Shown here: positions 30,640-38,615 of the stretch, in pieces
Layout: every line of letters starts with the position of its first letter
How positions within the stretch are numbered: the stretch's first letter is position 1
Assembly (NCBI GenBank): GCA_016720905.1
Contig: JADKJT010000020.1
Coordinates: 1 to 64,000 of the forward strand
Reading direction: 5' to 3'
Source: Gemmatimonadaceae bacterium
GTDB lineage: Bacteria; Gemmatimonadota; Gemmatimonadetes; Gemmatimonadales; Gemmatimonadaceae
Length of the DNA: 64,000 bases
Notes under the pieces: model-generated
Seen by the model: the letters and a program-made list of their open reading frames with translations, nothing else
What the model was told of the DNA's origin: nothing
The model's database searches: none
Position numbers and translations under genes: made by a program

Positions 30640-31290
30640 TTGAGTGACGTACCCGCGATAGTACTGGACGACATAGCCCATCGATTCGGTCGACGGTGGG
30701 CGCTTCGTGGCGTTTCGATCTCTGTGGCGCAGGGGGAGATTCTCGCGATCATCGGACACAATGGCAGCGGCAAGAGCACGCTGCTGCGCGTAGCCTCCAC
30801 CTCCGTTCGCCCGACCCGTGGCACCGGCGCGGTGTTCGGGCGGGACATCGTGAAGGACCCGCAGGCCGTTCGATCGATGGTGGCCTTGCTCTCCACCGAG
30901 CCCGGCGTGTACGGCGACCTCACGGCCACCGAAAATCTCCGATTCGCGGCCCGCATGTTGGGCACCTCCGCCGACTCCCACGCCCTGCAGCGCGCCCTCG
31001 ACCGCGTGGGACTGGGGCGCGAAGGATAACGAACGCGCCCGCAACATGTCGTCGGGGATGCAGCGCCGACTGTCCATCGCACGATTGCTCCTCAACCGCA
31101 GGTGCTCCTGCTTGACGAGCCCTACAATTCGCTCGATCCGCAGGGCGCCGGCCTGGTGAACGAGCTCATTCGGGAAACCCGCGACCGGGGCGGCAGCGTC
31201 CTGCTGGTGGCCCACGACCTGTCGCGCGGCGAAGGACTGCCCGATCGCACCGTCGAAATGCACGATGGCTTGCTGGGGGGTGTCCAGTAA
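30640..31290 (+). pseudogene. ccmA: CcmA, haem ABC exporter ATP-binding subunit, with two compensating frameshifts
   Basis: The ATPase of the CcmABC complex that releases holo-CcmE. It begins at TTG 30640 and shows Walker A (IGHNGSGKSTLLR) and the Q-loop region. The frame then shifts at 31023-31025 (an extra G), leaving a TAA in frame. The following stretch in frame +1 encodes NERARNMSSGMQRRLSIARLLLN, the ABC signature. A base is missing near 31097, after which the original frame resumes with QVLLLDEPYNSLDPQGAG (Walker B) and VAHDLSRG (H-loop). The net length, 651 bases, is a multiple of three. The TAA overlaps the ccmB start. Confidence 0.85.
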
Positions 31291-31997
31291 TGGCGAATTC
31301 CACCCTCACAGCCTCGCTCCTCGCCGACTGGAATCGCGTGCGCGCCGTGGCCTGGAAAGACATCACGGCCGAACGCCGGACCAAGTCCAATTTCAATGCC
31401 GTGGTCGCCATGGCCGGACTGATCCTGCTGTTCTTCGGATTCGCGCTCGGACCTGATGCCGAAGGACTCCGCAACGCCGCCGCCGGTGTGCTCTGGCTGA
31501 CCATCCTCTTCAGCGGCGTGCTGGCCTTCAATCGGTCGTACCAACTCGAGCTGGAAGCGGGCGCCCTTGAGCAATTGCTGCTGTACCCGGGCGAACGCTG
31601 GGCCATCTACGTCGGCAAGCTACTGGCCAACCTCGCTTTCGTCTTCATGGTGGAGTTGGTCACACTTCCTTTGACGGGCGTGCTGTATCATGTGGTCTTT
31701 CCGGAGCGCTGGCTGGCCGTCCTGGGCGTGCTGATTCTGGGCACGACCGGGTTTGTGGCGCTTGGCACCCTGTACGCCGCCATGGCCAGCCGCAGTCGGT
31801 CGCGGGAAGTGCTGCTGCCATTGCTGCTCTTTCCCATGTTGGTCCCGGTCTTGATTTCAGCCAGCGGCGCGACCGCCGCGTTGCTGGTTGGCGACGTCAT
31901 GGGCGACAGTGGCGCGTACATCCGGCTGCTGGCGACGTTCGATGTCATATTCATCGTAGCCGCCACGTGGGCATTTCAATTCGTCATCGAAGGATGA
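31290..31997 (+). CDS. ccmB: CcmB, haem exporter membrane subunit
   Basis: A 235-aa protein with six predicted transmembrane helices, the usual size for CcmB. The family stretch GALEQLLLYPGERWAIYVGKLLANL (helix 2 and loop) and REVLLPLLLFPMLVPVLISA are clear. It forms the permease with CcmC, and with CcmA drives release of haem-loaded CcmE in the periplasm. Its ATG overlaps the ccmA stop (TAATG at 31288-31292). It is followed by ccmC after 12 bases. Confidence 0.93.
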   Translation: MANSTLTASLLADWNRVRAVAWKDITAERRTKSNFNAVVAMAGLILLFFGFALGPDAEGLRNAAAGVLWLTILFSGVLAFNRSYQLELEAGALEQLLLYPGERWAIYVGKLLANLAFVFMVELVTLPLTGVLYHVVFPERWLAVLGVLILGTTGFVALGTLYAAMASRSRSREVLLPLLLFPMLVPVLISASGATAALLVGDVMGDSGAYIRLLATFDVIFIVAATWAFQFVIEG

Positions 31998-32009
31998 GAA
32001 ACGACGCTT

Positions 32010-32765
32010 ATGTCTGAGACAACCCTGCGAAATTCCAGTGCGGCGGCGCGTACAGCGCACGCACCGCTTGTACTCACCCCCCGGTCGACCTGGCTGGTGG
32101 CGCTGACGTGGCTGACCCCGATCGCCCTCGTTGCCTCGCAGGCCTACTTCATCATGGCCTCGGCACCTGACCGTGACATGGGGCACTTGCAGAAAATCAT
32201 GTACGTGCACGTGCCCGCCGCCTGGAACGCCTTCCTCGCGTTTCTCTGGGTGTTCATCCAGAGCGTACGCTACCTATGGAAGCGAGATGAACGCGCCGAC
32301 CTGCAGGCCGCCGCTGGCGCTGAAGTAGGCGCCGTGCTGACCGGGCTCACCCTCGCGCTGGGTTCTATTTGGGGTCGCCCCACATGGGGCGTCTGGTGGA
32401 CGTGGGATGCGCGTCTGACATCGACCGCCGTGCTCTTTCTGGTGTATGTCGGGTATCTGGCATTGCGCGGTCTCACCGACGATCCCGAACGACGGGCCCG
32501 TTGGAGTGCCGCGGTGGGCATCCTGGGCGCACTCAACGTGCCCATCGTCTACATGTCGGTGAAGTGGTGGCGCACGCTGCACCAGATGCAATCGGCCCCC
32601 AGCACGCTCGATCCGGTTTATACCATGGGCCTTCGCGCCAACGCCTTCGCGTTTCTCTTCATGTTGATCGTGTTCATTTCGTATCGCTACCGCGGACTGC
32701 TGGCCGAGCGCGTGCTGGAACGCCAGCTCGACGAAGCCGCATTGAATAGGAGGGGCCGCTCATGA
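32010..32765 (+). CDS. ccmC: CcmC, haem handling protein for CcmE
   Basis: A 251-aa six-helix membrane protein with the tryptophan-rich WWD signature GRPTWGVWWTWDARLTS and flanking conserved His residues in YVHVPAAWNAF and SVKWWRTLHQM. CcmC loads haem onto the conserved His of CcmE. It has a slightly longer N-terminus (TLRNSSAAARTAHAPL) than most homologues. Its stop overlaps ccmD (32762-32765, ATGA). It belongs to the ccmA-H operon. Confidence 0.95.
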   Translation: MSETTLRNSSAAARTAHAPLVLTPRSTWLVALTWLTPIALVASQAYFIMASAPDRDMGHLQKIMYVHVPAAWNAFLAFLWVFIQSVRYLWKRDERADLQAAAGAEVGAVLTGLTLALGSIWGRPTWGVWWTWDARLTSTAVLFLVYVGYLALRGLTDDPERRARWSAAVGILGALNVPIVYMSVKWWRTLHQMQSAPSTLDPVYTMGLRANAFAFLFMLIVFISYRYRGLLAERVLERQLDEAALNRRGRS

Positions 32766-32908
32766 ACGGCATGGCAGCCAATTCCTGGCCGTATGTAATT
32801 GCGGCCTATTCCGTCACGTGGGTGGTCATCGTGGGCTACACCATTCGTCTTGTGTTGATGGCCCGTCGCAACAGCGCTTCTCGTACTCACTCGGTATCCA
32901 ACTCATGA
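32762..32908 (+). CDS. ccmD: CcmD-like small membrane protein
   Basis: A 48-aa protein with one hydrophobic helix (WPYVIAAYSVTWVVIVGYTIRLVLMARR) followed by a basic cytoplasmic tail, the classic size and layout of CcmD, which stabilises the CcmABC-CcmE complex. Its ATG overlaps the ccmC stop and its TGA overlaps the ccmE ATG at 32905, so it lies in a tight run of translationally coupled genes. Sequence conservation in CcmD is low, so position and topology carry the call. Confidence 0.85.
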   Translation: MNGMAANSWPYVIAAYSVTWVVIVGYTIRLVLMARRNSASRTHSVSNS

Positions 32909-33412
32909 GCCCGACCACAGAACCCGGCCTGGACACTGGCCCCGTGTCCCCCACTCGCAATCCGTCGCGGAAGCCACTGGCCATCGCGGCCGTGGTGGTC
33001 ATGGTGGGCGCCTTCGGTTACCTGGCGTACGGCGGTGTCGAAAGAGAACCTGGTCTACTTCCTTACGCCCAACGAACTCGTGGCCAAAGGCGAGAAGGCA
33101 CTCGACCGCCCGGTACGCTTGGGCGGCCAGGTGGTTCCCGGTTCGGTGCAGTGGAATGCCGACGCCCTTGACCTGCGCTTTCGCGTGACCGACGGCGCCA
33201 AGGAAGTGCTGGTGCATTCCACCGGTGCGCCGCCACAGATGTTTCGCGCCGGCATCGGCGTGGTGGTGGAAGGCAAGTACAATCGCAGCGGCGTATTCGA
33301 GTCGCACAGCCTGATGGTCAAGCACTCCAATGAGTATCGCGCGCCCACCAAGGCGGATGGCCAGCATCCGGCGCGGCTCGACAAGACGTTGATCCGGAGT
33401 TCCGGCGCGTGA
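32905..33412 (+). pseudogene. ccmE: CcmE, periplasmic haem chaperone, frameshifted
   Basis: CcmE carries haem covalently on a His to the apocytochrome ligase. The first frame gives the N-terminal anchor (PLAIAAVVVMVGAFGYLAYGG). It breaks at ~33031-33038, and the next frame continues with SKENLVYFLTPNELVAKGEK, then LGGQVVPGSVQW and LMVKHSNEYRAPT. Removing one G gives 507 bases (168 codons plus stop), so only one base separates it from an intact gene. The usual C-terminal haem-binding motif with His then Tyr (HxxxY) corresponds to the KHSNEY segment. It overlaps ccmD and ccmF. Confidence 0.88.
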
Positions 33413-35475
33413 CCCGCATTCTTGGACTGGCGACGATTTGGATCGCGCTGGCGATGTCGGTCTACGGCATCGCCTCGGCGATCATCGGCCTCACTCGAAA
33501 GAAACCGGCGCTGGTGGTTGGCGCGATGCAGGCGGTGTACGTCAATTTCGTGCTGCTCACCATAGCCACCGCGGCCATGGTGTACGCGCTCGTCACGCAT
33601 GACTTCAGCGTCGGCTACGTGGCGCAGGTGGGCAGCCGGTCAACGCCCGTGTTCTATACGGTGATTTCGTTGTGGGGCGCGCTTGAAGGCTCGATTCTGT
33701 TCTGGGGTTGGGTGCTGGCGATGTACAGTGCGGTGGTGGTGTGGACCAATCGCAAGCGCATCGGCGATCTGGTGCCATGGTCCACCGTCGCCCTGCTCAC
33801 CATCTGCCTGTTCTTCTACATCCTGTTGGTGGGTCCGGCCAATCCCTGGCACCTGATCAGCCCGACCCCCGCCGACGGCCCCGGTCCCAATCCGCTGCTG
33901 CAGAATCACATCCTCATGGGTGTGCATCCGCCGTTGCTGTATCTGGGCTACGTCGGCATGTCGGTGCCGTTCGCCTTCGCTGTGGGCGCGCTGTTGTCAG
34001 GGGAAATTCACTCCGACGACTGGATCAAGCTCACGCGCCGCTGGACGCTGAGCGCATGGTCCTTTCTGTCCATGGCCATCATTGCCGGCATGTGGTGGTC
34101 GTACGAAGTGCTGGGGTGGGGTGGTTACTGGGCGTGGGATCCGGTGGAGAATGCGTCGTTCATGCCGTGGCTGACGGCCACCGCGTTCCTGCATTCTGTC
34201 ATGGTGCAGGAGCGACGCGGGATGTTGAAGCTATGGAACGTCAACCTCATCGTGTCCACGTTCCTGCTCACCATCCTCGGCACGTTCCTCACGCGGTCGG
34301 GCATTATTTCGTCGGTCCATGCGTTCACGACCGGTACGATCGGCTACTTCTTCCTCGCCTTCATCGCGCTGTGTCTGATCGCGTCGCTGATCCTGGTGGC
34401 GGGCAACAGCGAGAAGCTGCGCAGCGATGGCCATCTGGATTCGGCGGCGTCACGCGAGACCGTGTTCCTGTTCAACAATCTGTTCCTCACCGGCTTCACC
34501 TTCGTGGTGGTGCTGGGGACGCTGTTCCCGCTGGTGGCGGAAGCGTTCAAGGGCGTGAAGGTCACCGTGGGCGCGCCGTTCTTCAACAAGATGACCATCC
34601 CGATCATGGTCAGCTTGCTGTTCCTCATGGGTGTCGGCCCGTCGCTGCCGTGGAAGGCCGCGTCGCGCGAGCAACTGCGGCAGTTGTTCGTGTGGCCGGC
34701 GGTCGTGGCGGTGTCCATCATCGTGCTGGCGCTCGTGTTCGGCATGCGGGACGTGTACGGCATCGCGGCGTTCGCCTTTGCGGGCTTTGCCCTCGTGTGC
34801 AACCTGCGTGAGTATCGCATTGGCACGATGGCGCGGGTTCGCGCGCATGGAGAAGCCGTGCCGGTTGCTCTGGTGCGACTCGTCGGAGCCAATCGGCGAC
34901 GATACGGTGGATTCCTCGCCCACATCGGTATCATCACCGTGGCGATTGGCGTGACGGCATCGTCCAGCTTCCGCTTCGAACGTGAAGCCACGCTCAAACC
35001 CGGTCAGGTGATGCCGGTCAAGGGCAATTTGTCGGTGCGCCTCAAGTCGCTCTGGGGCAAGCAGGAACCCCAACGTGAAGTGGTGGGCGCCGACGTGGAG
35101 ATCCTGCGCGGTGGCGCGGTAGTCGGCATGCTCGACCCTCGCATGAACTTCTATCGCTCGCAAGATCAGCCCGTCCCCACGCCGGCCGTGCGCAGCCGAC
35201 CGTCGGGTGACGTCTACATCAACCTCATGGCGTTCACGCCTGATGGGCAGTCGGCCACGTTGCGAGTGATTCTCGAGCCGTTCGTCCCGTGGATCTGGCT
35301 CGGAGGCCTCATCGTGGCGCTGGGCGCATTTGTGTCGGCGTGGCCGGTATCGCGCCGTTCTGCGCGGCGCGTGGGATTCGCCGCTCCCAGTCCGACACCC
35401 GCGGCGGGCGTGGGATTCGCGGGTACCGCCATGTCGTCGACGCAGGCCCAACCCCTGCCCACCGTGACAAGTTGA
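33409..35475 (+). CDS. ccmF: CcmF, cytochrome c haem ligase core subunit
   Basis: A 688-aa polytopic membrane protein of normal CcmF length (about 15 helices), the core of the ligase that attaches haem to CxxCH apocytochromes. The WWD motif is GWGGYWAWDPVENASFMPWL. Conserved segments are NPLLQNHILMGVHPPLLYLGYVGMSVPFAFAVG and a large periplasmic loop before the C-terminal helix (FVPWIWLGGLIVALGAFVSAWP). The start overlaps the ccmE stop. The Pro/Ala-rich C-terminal tail is longer than in E. coli. Confidence 0.96.
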   Translation: MTRILGLATIWIALAMSVYGIASAIIGLTRKKPALVVGAMQAVYVNFVLLTIATAAMVYALVTHDFSVGYVAQVGSRSTPVFYTVISLWGALEGSILFWGWVLAMYSAVVVWTNRKRIGDLVPWSTVALLTICLFFYILLVGPANPWHLISPTPADGPGPNPLLQNHILMGVHPPLLYLGYVGMSVPFAFAVGALLSGEIHSDDWIKLTRRWTLSAWSFLSMAIIAGMWWSYEVLGWGGYWAWDPVENASFMPWLTATAFLHSVMVQERRGMLKLWNVNLIVSTFLLTILGTFLTRSGIISSVHAFTTGTIGYFFLAFIALCLIASLILVAGNSEKLRSDGHLDSAASRETVFLFNNLFLTGFTFVVVLGTLFPLVAEAFKGVKVTVGAPFFNKMTIPIMVSLLFLMGVGPSLPWKAASREQLRQLFVWPAVVAVSIIVLALVFGMRDVYGIAAFAFAGFALVCNLREYRIGTMARVRAHGEAVPVALVRLVGANRRRYGGFLAHIGIITVAIGVTASSSFRFEREATLKPGQVMPVKGNLSVRLKSLWGKQEPQREVVGADVEILRGGAVVGMLDPRMNFYRSQDQPVPTPAVRSRPSGDVYINLMAFTPDGQSATLRVILEPFVPWIWLGGLIVALGAFVSAWPVSRRSARRVGFAAPSPTPAAGVGFAGTAMSSTQAQPLPTVTS

Positions 35476-35485
35476 GACGCCGCTC

Positions 35486-36121
35486 ATGAACTGGAAACGT
35501 GCGTTCTACATGACGGCCGGTGTCGGCGTGCCGGTTATTGCGTTGCTGTCGTACGGCATGACGCGAGATCCGCGCAATATCCCGTCGCCACTGCCCGGCC
35601 GTGAAGCACCCGTCTTTACGCGTGCCGTGTTTGCGCCGGGCAATGACACCGTGCTGCGGATGACGGTGGGCGACTCCGTGCGCCTCGCGGAACAGCGCGG
35701 ACACGTCGTGATCGTGAATTTCTGGGCGTCCTGGTGCCTCGCCTGTCGCGACGAACACGAGGCCTTGTCCCTGGTGGCCAATCGCTACGGTGCCAAGGGT
35801 GTGCGCTTTTACGGGTTGCTCTACAACGACTTTGAGAAGAACGGCATCAAGTGGATCGAGGACATGGGCGGACAGGCCTATCCGGCACTGTCCGACCCGG
35901 GTGCACGGGCCGCAATCGACTACGGATTGTACGGTGTTCCAGAGACGTTTGTCATCGATCAAACTGGCCGCGTGGCCCACAAGTACACCGGTCCCGTCGG
36001 CGTGATGGAGCTGAGCAAGTTGCTCGACTCGCTCACGACTGCCAATTCGGATGCCGTTGCATCACCGGCCACCGACGTCCCGGTGACGCGCGCCCTGCCG
36101 CCCACCGGGACCAAGCCATGA
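35486..36121 (+). CDS. ccmG: CcmG/DsbE-type thiol-disulfide oxidoreductase
   Basis: A 211-aa membrane-anchored thioredoxin that keeps apocytochrome CxxCH cysteines reduced. The N-terminal anchor is MTAGVGVPVIALLSYGM. The active site is NFWASWCLACRDEHEAL; the CcmG-specific acidic and GVPETFVIDQTG (cis-Pro) features are present. In most homologues the dipeptide between the cysteines ends in Pro (CxPC); here it is Leu-Ala, which may change the redox potential. It lies 10 bases after ccmF, and its stop overlaps the ccmH start. Confidence 0.92.
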   Translation: MNWKRAFYMTAGVGVPVIALLSYGMTRDPRNIPSPLPGREAPVFTRAVFAPGNDTVLRMTVGDSVRLAEQRGHVVIVNFWASWCLACRDEHEALSLVANRYGAKGVRFYGLLYNDFEKNGIKWIEDMGGQAYPALSDPGARAAIDYGLYGVPETFVIDQTGRVAHKYTGPVGVMELSKLLDSLTTANSDAVASPATDVPVTRALPPTGTKP

Positions 36122-36648
36122 CCACCGCCCGGTTCCACCGCGTGCGACGTCTCGCGCTCGGGACCCTGCTTGGTATCGTGGCACTCGGCGCGGCGCTGCG
36201 TCCCACGCACGCGCAGGGTACCGTGGTCGACAGTGCGAAATCGTTACAAACAAGTTCCGCACCAGCGCCCGGGGTCGACACCGTGTTGGACGCACGGGTC
36301 AAGATGGTGTCATCGCGACTGCGGTGCCCGGTGTGTCAGGGTGAGTCCATCCAGGATTCGCCGGCTGAACTGTCGGCACAAATGCGAACCTTGGTCCGCG
36401 AACAGCTGTACAACGGCAAGAGTGAACAGGAGGTGCTCGACTACTTCCTGCAGAAGTACGGGCAGTGGATTCTGCTTGAGCCCAAGGCCGAGGGCATCAA
36501 TTTGCTGGTCTATTGGCTGCCGGTGTTCTTCATCGTCATCGGCGGCGGCGGCATTGCCATGGCGGTACGAAAGTGGACGCGACCGGTTGCAGTCGAGTCC
36601 ACCGCAACCGAACCGCTCGCGCCCACCGCGCCCCCCACGGCACCGTAA
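36118..36648 (+). CDS. ccmH: CcmH-type cytochrome c maturation thioredox protein
   Basis: A 176-aa protein starting at the ATG at 36118, which overlaps the ccmG stop. It has an N-terminal signal/anchor (LALGTLLGIVALGAAL), then the thiol motif RLRCPVCQGESIQDSPAELSAQMR, the family signature LRCxxCxxxS, and a C-terminal transmembrane helix (LVYWLPVFFIVIGGGGIAMAV). CcmH passes reducing power to apocytochrome c and helps the CcmF ligase. There is no separate CcmI TPR protein. The Pro/Thr-rich tail is unusual. It is the last gene of the ccm operon. Confidence 0.93.
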   Translation: MTTARFHRVRRLALGTLLGIVALGAALRPTHAQGTVVDSAKSLQTSSAPAPGVDTVLDARVKMVSSRLRCPVCQGESIQDSPAELSAQMRTLVREQLYNGKSEQEVLDYFLQKYGQWILLEPKAEGINLLVYWLPVFFIVIGGGGIAMAVRKWTRPVAVESTATEPLAPTAPPTAP

Positions 36649-37018
36649 ACGTCGCGTCGTTCGGACCGCATGGTCCGCGTGTGCCGTTCATGCAGGTCCC
36701 GATTCTCGCACGCATTGCTGACATATCTCATACTTTCGTGTGAGTTTTTGACGGACTGATGCGGTGGGTGTTCGCGCTTCGTCCCGCGTCCAAGTCACGT
36801 CGGCCTGCGTACGTATTCCGCTCCGGTAATACGCTTGTGAAATCCCGGCGTTTTGTAGCGGTTTCTCACTCGCGGGTGTGAGAGAATCCCTGATTGAATC
36901 CCTATTGCGCAACTCCCATTGTCCTCCGTACTAATACGGCAACGGATAGGCGTGGGTGTTCAACCATGACGGTTGCATCGCACGATTTGACGAAGCGACA
37001 AACACCGGAGCGGGGACA
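36649..37018. promoter_or_regulatory. Gene-free region with three inverted repeats, likely promoter/operator of the multihaem cluster
   Basis: A 370-base stretch without a credible gene between ccmH and the first multihaem cytochrome. It is lower in GC than the genes around it and has three short dyads: CGTATT/AATACG (36812-36833, 10-base spacer), TCTCAC/GTGAGA (36864-36883) and CCGTA/TACGG (36926-36939). A fourth, CAACC/GGTTG, is at 36961-36975. Regularly spaced dyads 80-200 bases before a start suggest binding sites for one or more regulators. I cannot assign a protein family, and no confident -35/-10 pair is visible. Confidence 0.45.
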
Positions 37019-38515
37019 ATGCGTGATACGAGTCGTTGGATAGGCCATTCGCTGGTGACATTGATCGCGGTTGCCGCGCTCAGTGGATGTACCGACGAAA
37101 AGATCGTCTACCGGGACAAGCCACTGTTCACGGAACCCGTTTCCGCGGCGGCTGGTTTTGTCGGCTATCAATCCGAAACCACCAAGCAGACCACGTGCGG
37201 CTCGTGCCACGTGGAAGTCGCCGGCGAGTGGAAGGAAACCAAGCACGCCAATGCATGGGCCACATTGCAGGCCAATGCCGGCAAGAAGGGCTATTGCGAG
37301 GCGTGTCACTCGGTAAACAATCGCGGCAACGGTGCCGCCGATACGCTGGCTGGCTGGAATACCACCAAGTCGGCGCGCTATCAGGATGTGCAATGTGAAG
37401 CCTGCCACGGCGCCGGCCTCACGCACATTTCCAACCCCACCAAGGCCAACGTCCCGCTCGTGTCGTTGAAGCCGGGTTCAGGCTTCAGCAACGGTTGCGG
37501 CGCCTGTCACTCCGGCGTGCACAACCCGTTCATCGATGAATGGAAGCTCTCTGGTCACGGCACGCTGGCGTTGTCCAAGGCGTCTGCGTGGCGCGTTTCG
37601 GCCGACTCGGCCTACTGCCAAGGCTGTCACACCGGTCAGGGTGCCCTCAAGAACTGGGGCATCGCCGAACGCACCAATTACAAAGAGAAGGGCAAAGGCC
37701 CGGGCGACACGCTCACCATCACCTGCGCCATCTGTCACGACCCGCACGCCAAGAACAACCCGGCGCAGTTGCGCTACTCCATCAGCGTCAACAACACCGA
37801 ACAGAATCTGTGCATGAAGTGCCACAACCGGCGCAGTGTGCCGGATCCGACGTCCACTCGCGGACCGCACTCGGCCGAGGGCGCGTTCATTACCGGTGAA
37901 GCCGGTTGGGTGCCACCGGGCATGGAAATCCCCGGTGGCCAGGCGCGTATTCAAACCACCCACGGCTCCACGGCAAATCCGCGACTGTGCGCCGGCTGTC
38001 ACGTGGCCAAGTACTCGGTGAGCGATGCCACCGGTGCCTTCGTGCAGAACGTCACGGGTCACCGCTTCCTGCCGACGCCATGCGTTGACGCGAACGGAGC
38101 GCCTACGGTATCCCAGACGTGCGCCGAAACGTCGAAGAGCTTCAAGACCTGCGCCGCCAGCGGATGCCATGGTAGCCAGTCGGCCGCGCGCACGGCAAAG
38201 GATGTGGCGGAACTCCGTATCAAGAATCTGGCCATCGAAGTCAATCGCCTGGTGGCATTGGCCAAGGTCGCTCGCCCCACCGAGTTCAGCATCACCGACA
38301 ACAAGATCACGACGGGCGAAGGCTCGGCCTTCAATTCGGCGGCGGCGTACAACCCGACCACGGGCGCCATGACCGGCAACACGGTGCACAACCCCTACCT
38401 GATGGAAGCGCTGCTCACGGCGAGCATCGCCCAGCTCAAGAAGGACTACCTGCTGTCCATCACGGCCGGTATCAATCTGGAAAACACGTACCTGAACAAG
38501 CCCTCGAGCAAGTAG
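37019..38515 (+). CDS. Multihaem c-type cytochrome lipoprotein (9 candidate haem sites)
   Basis: A 498-aa protein; the start is at the ATG at 37019 because of GGAGCGGGG just upstream and because the lipoprotein signal then begins properly: MRDTSRWIG, a hydrophobic core, then the lipobox LSGC. The residue after Cys is Thr, not Asp, so outer-membrane sorting is likely. There are eight CxxCH sites (CGSCH, CEACH twice, CGACH, CQGCH, CAICH, CMKCH, CAGCH) and one CX4CH (CAASGCH). The C-terminal third is haem-free and helical. No catalytic family is recognised. It precedes the 20-haem gene but is separated from it by an intrinsic terminator. Confidence 0.88.
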   Translation: MRDTSRWIGHSLVTLIAVAALSGCTDEKIVYRDKPLFTEPVSAAAGFVGYQSETTKQTTCGSCHVEVAGEWKETKHANAWATLQANAGKKGYCEACHSVNNRGNGAADTLAGWNTTKSARYQDVQCEACHGAGLTHISNPTKANVPLVSLKPGSGFSNGCGACHSGVHNPFIDEWKLSGHGTLALSKASAWRVSADSAYCQGCHTGQGALKNWGIAERTNYKEKGKGPGDTLTITCAICHDPHAKNNPAQLRYSISVNNTEQNLCMKCHNRRSVPDPTSTRGPHSAEGAFITGEAGWVPPGMEIPGGQARIQTTHGSTANPRLCAGCHVAKYSVSDATGAFVQNVTGHRFLPTPCVDANGAPTVSQTCAETSKSFKTCAASGCHGSQSAARTAKDVAELRIKNLAIEVNRLVALAKVARPTEFSITDNKITTGEGSAFNSAAAYNPTTGAMTGNTVHNPYLMEALLTASIAQLKKDYLLSITAGINLENTYLNKPSSK

Positions 38516-38535
38516 TCGAGGAGCGGTAGGCATCG

Positions 38536-38580
38536 CGCGCCGGGGAGTGCATCATACTGCTCCTCGGCGCGTGTGTTTTT
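38536..38580 (+). terminator. Rho-independent terminator after the first multihaem cytochrome gene
   Basis: Arms CGCGCCGGGGAG (38536-38547) and CTCCTCGGCGCG (38560-38571) pair with one non-Watson-Crick position around a 12-base loop. They are followed by TGTG and TTTTT at 38576-38580. It lies 20 bases after the stop of the lipoprotein cytochrome gene and 36 bases before the 20-haem gene. It would end or attenuate the first transcript and set a lower level for the downstream genes. Confidence 0.75.
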
Positions 38581-38615
38581 CGTCGATCGAATGTTGACGC
38601 AAGGAGAACCAGCTG

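Noticed and set aside
34450..35487. Long antisense frames over ccmF, and similar ones over the barrel gene (40507-41793)
   Set aside because: Same shadow effect; the plus-strand genes have clear family motifs throughout.
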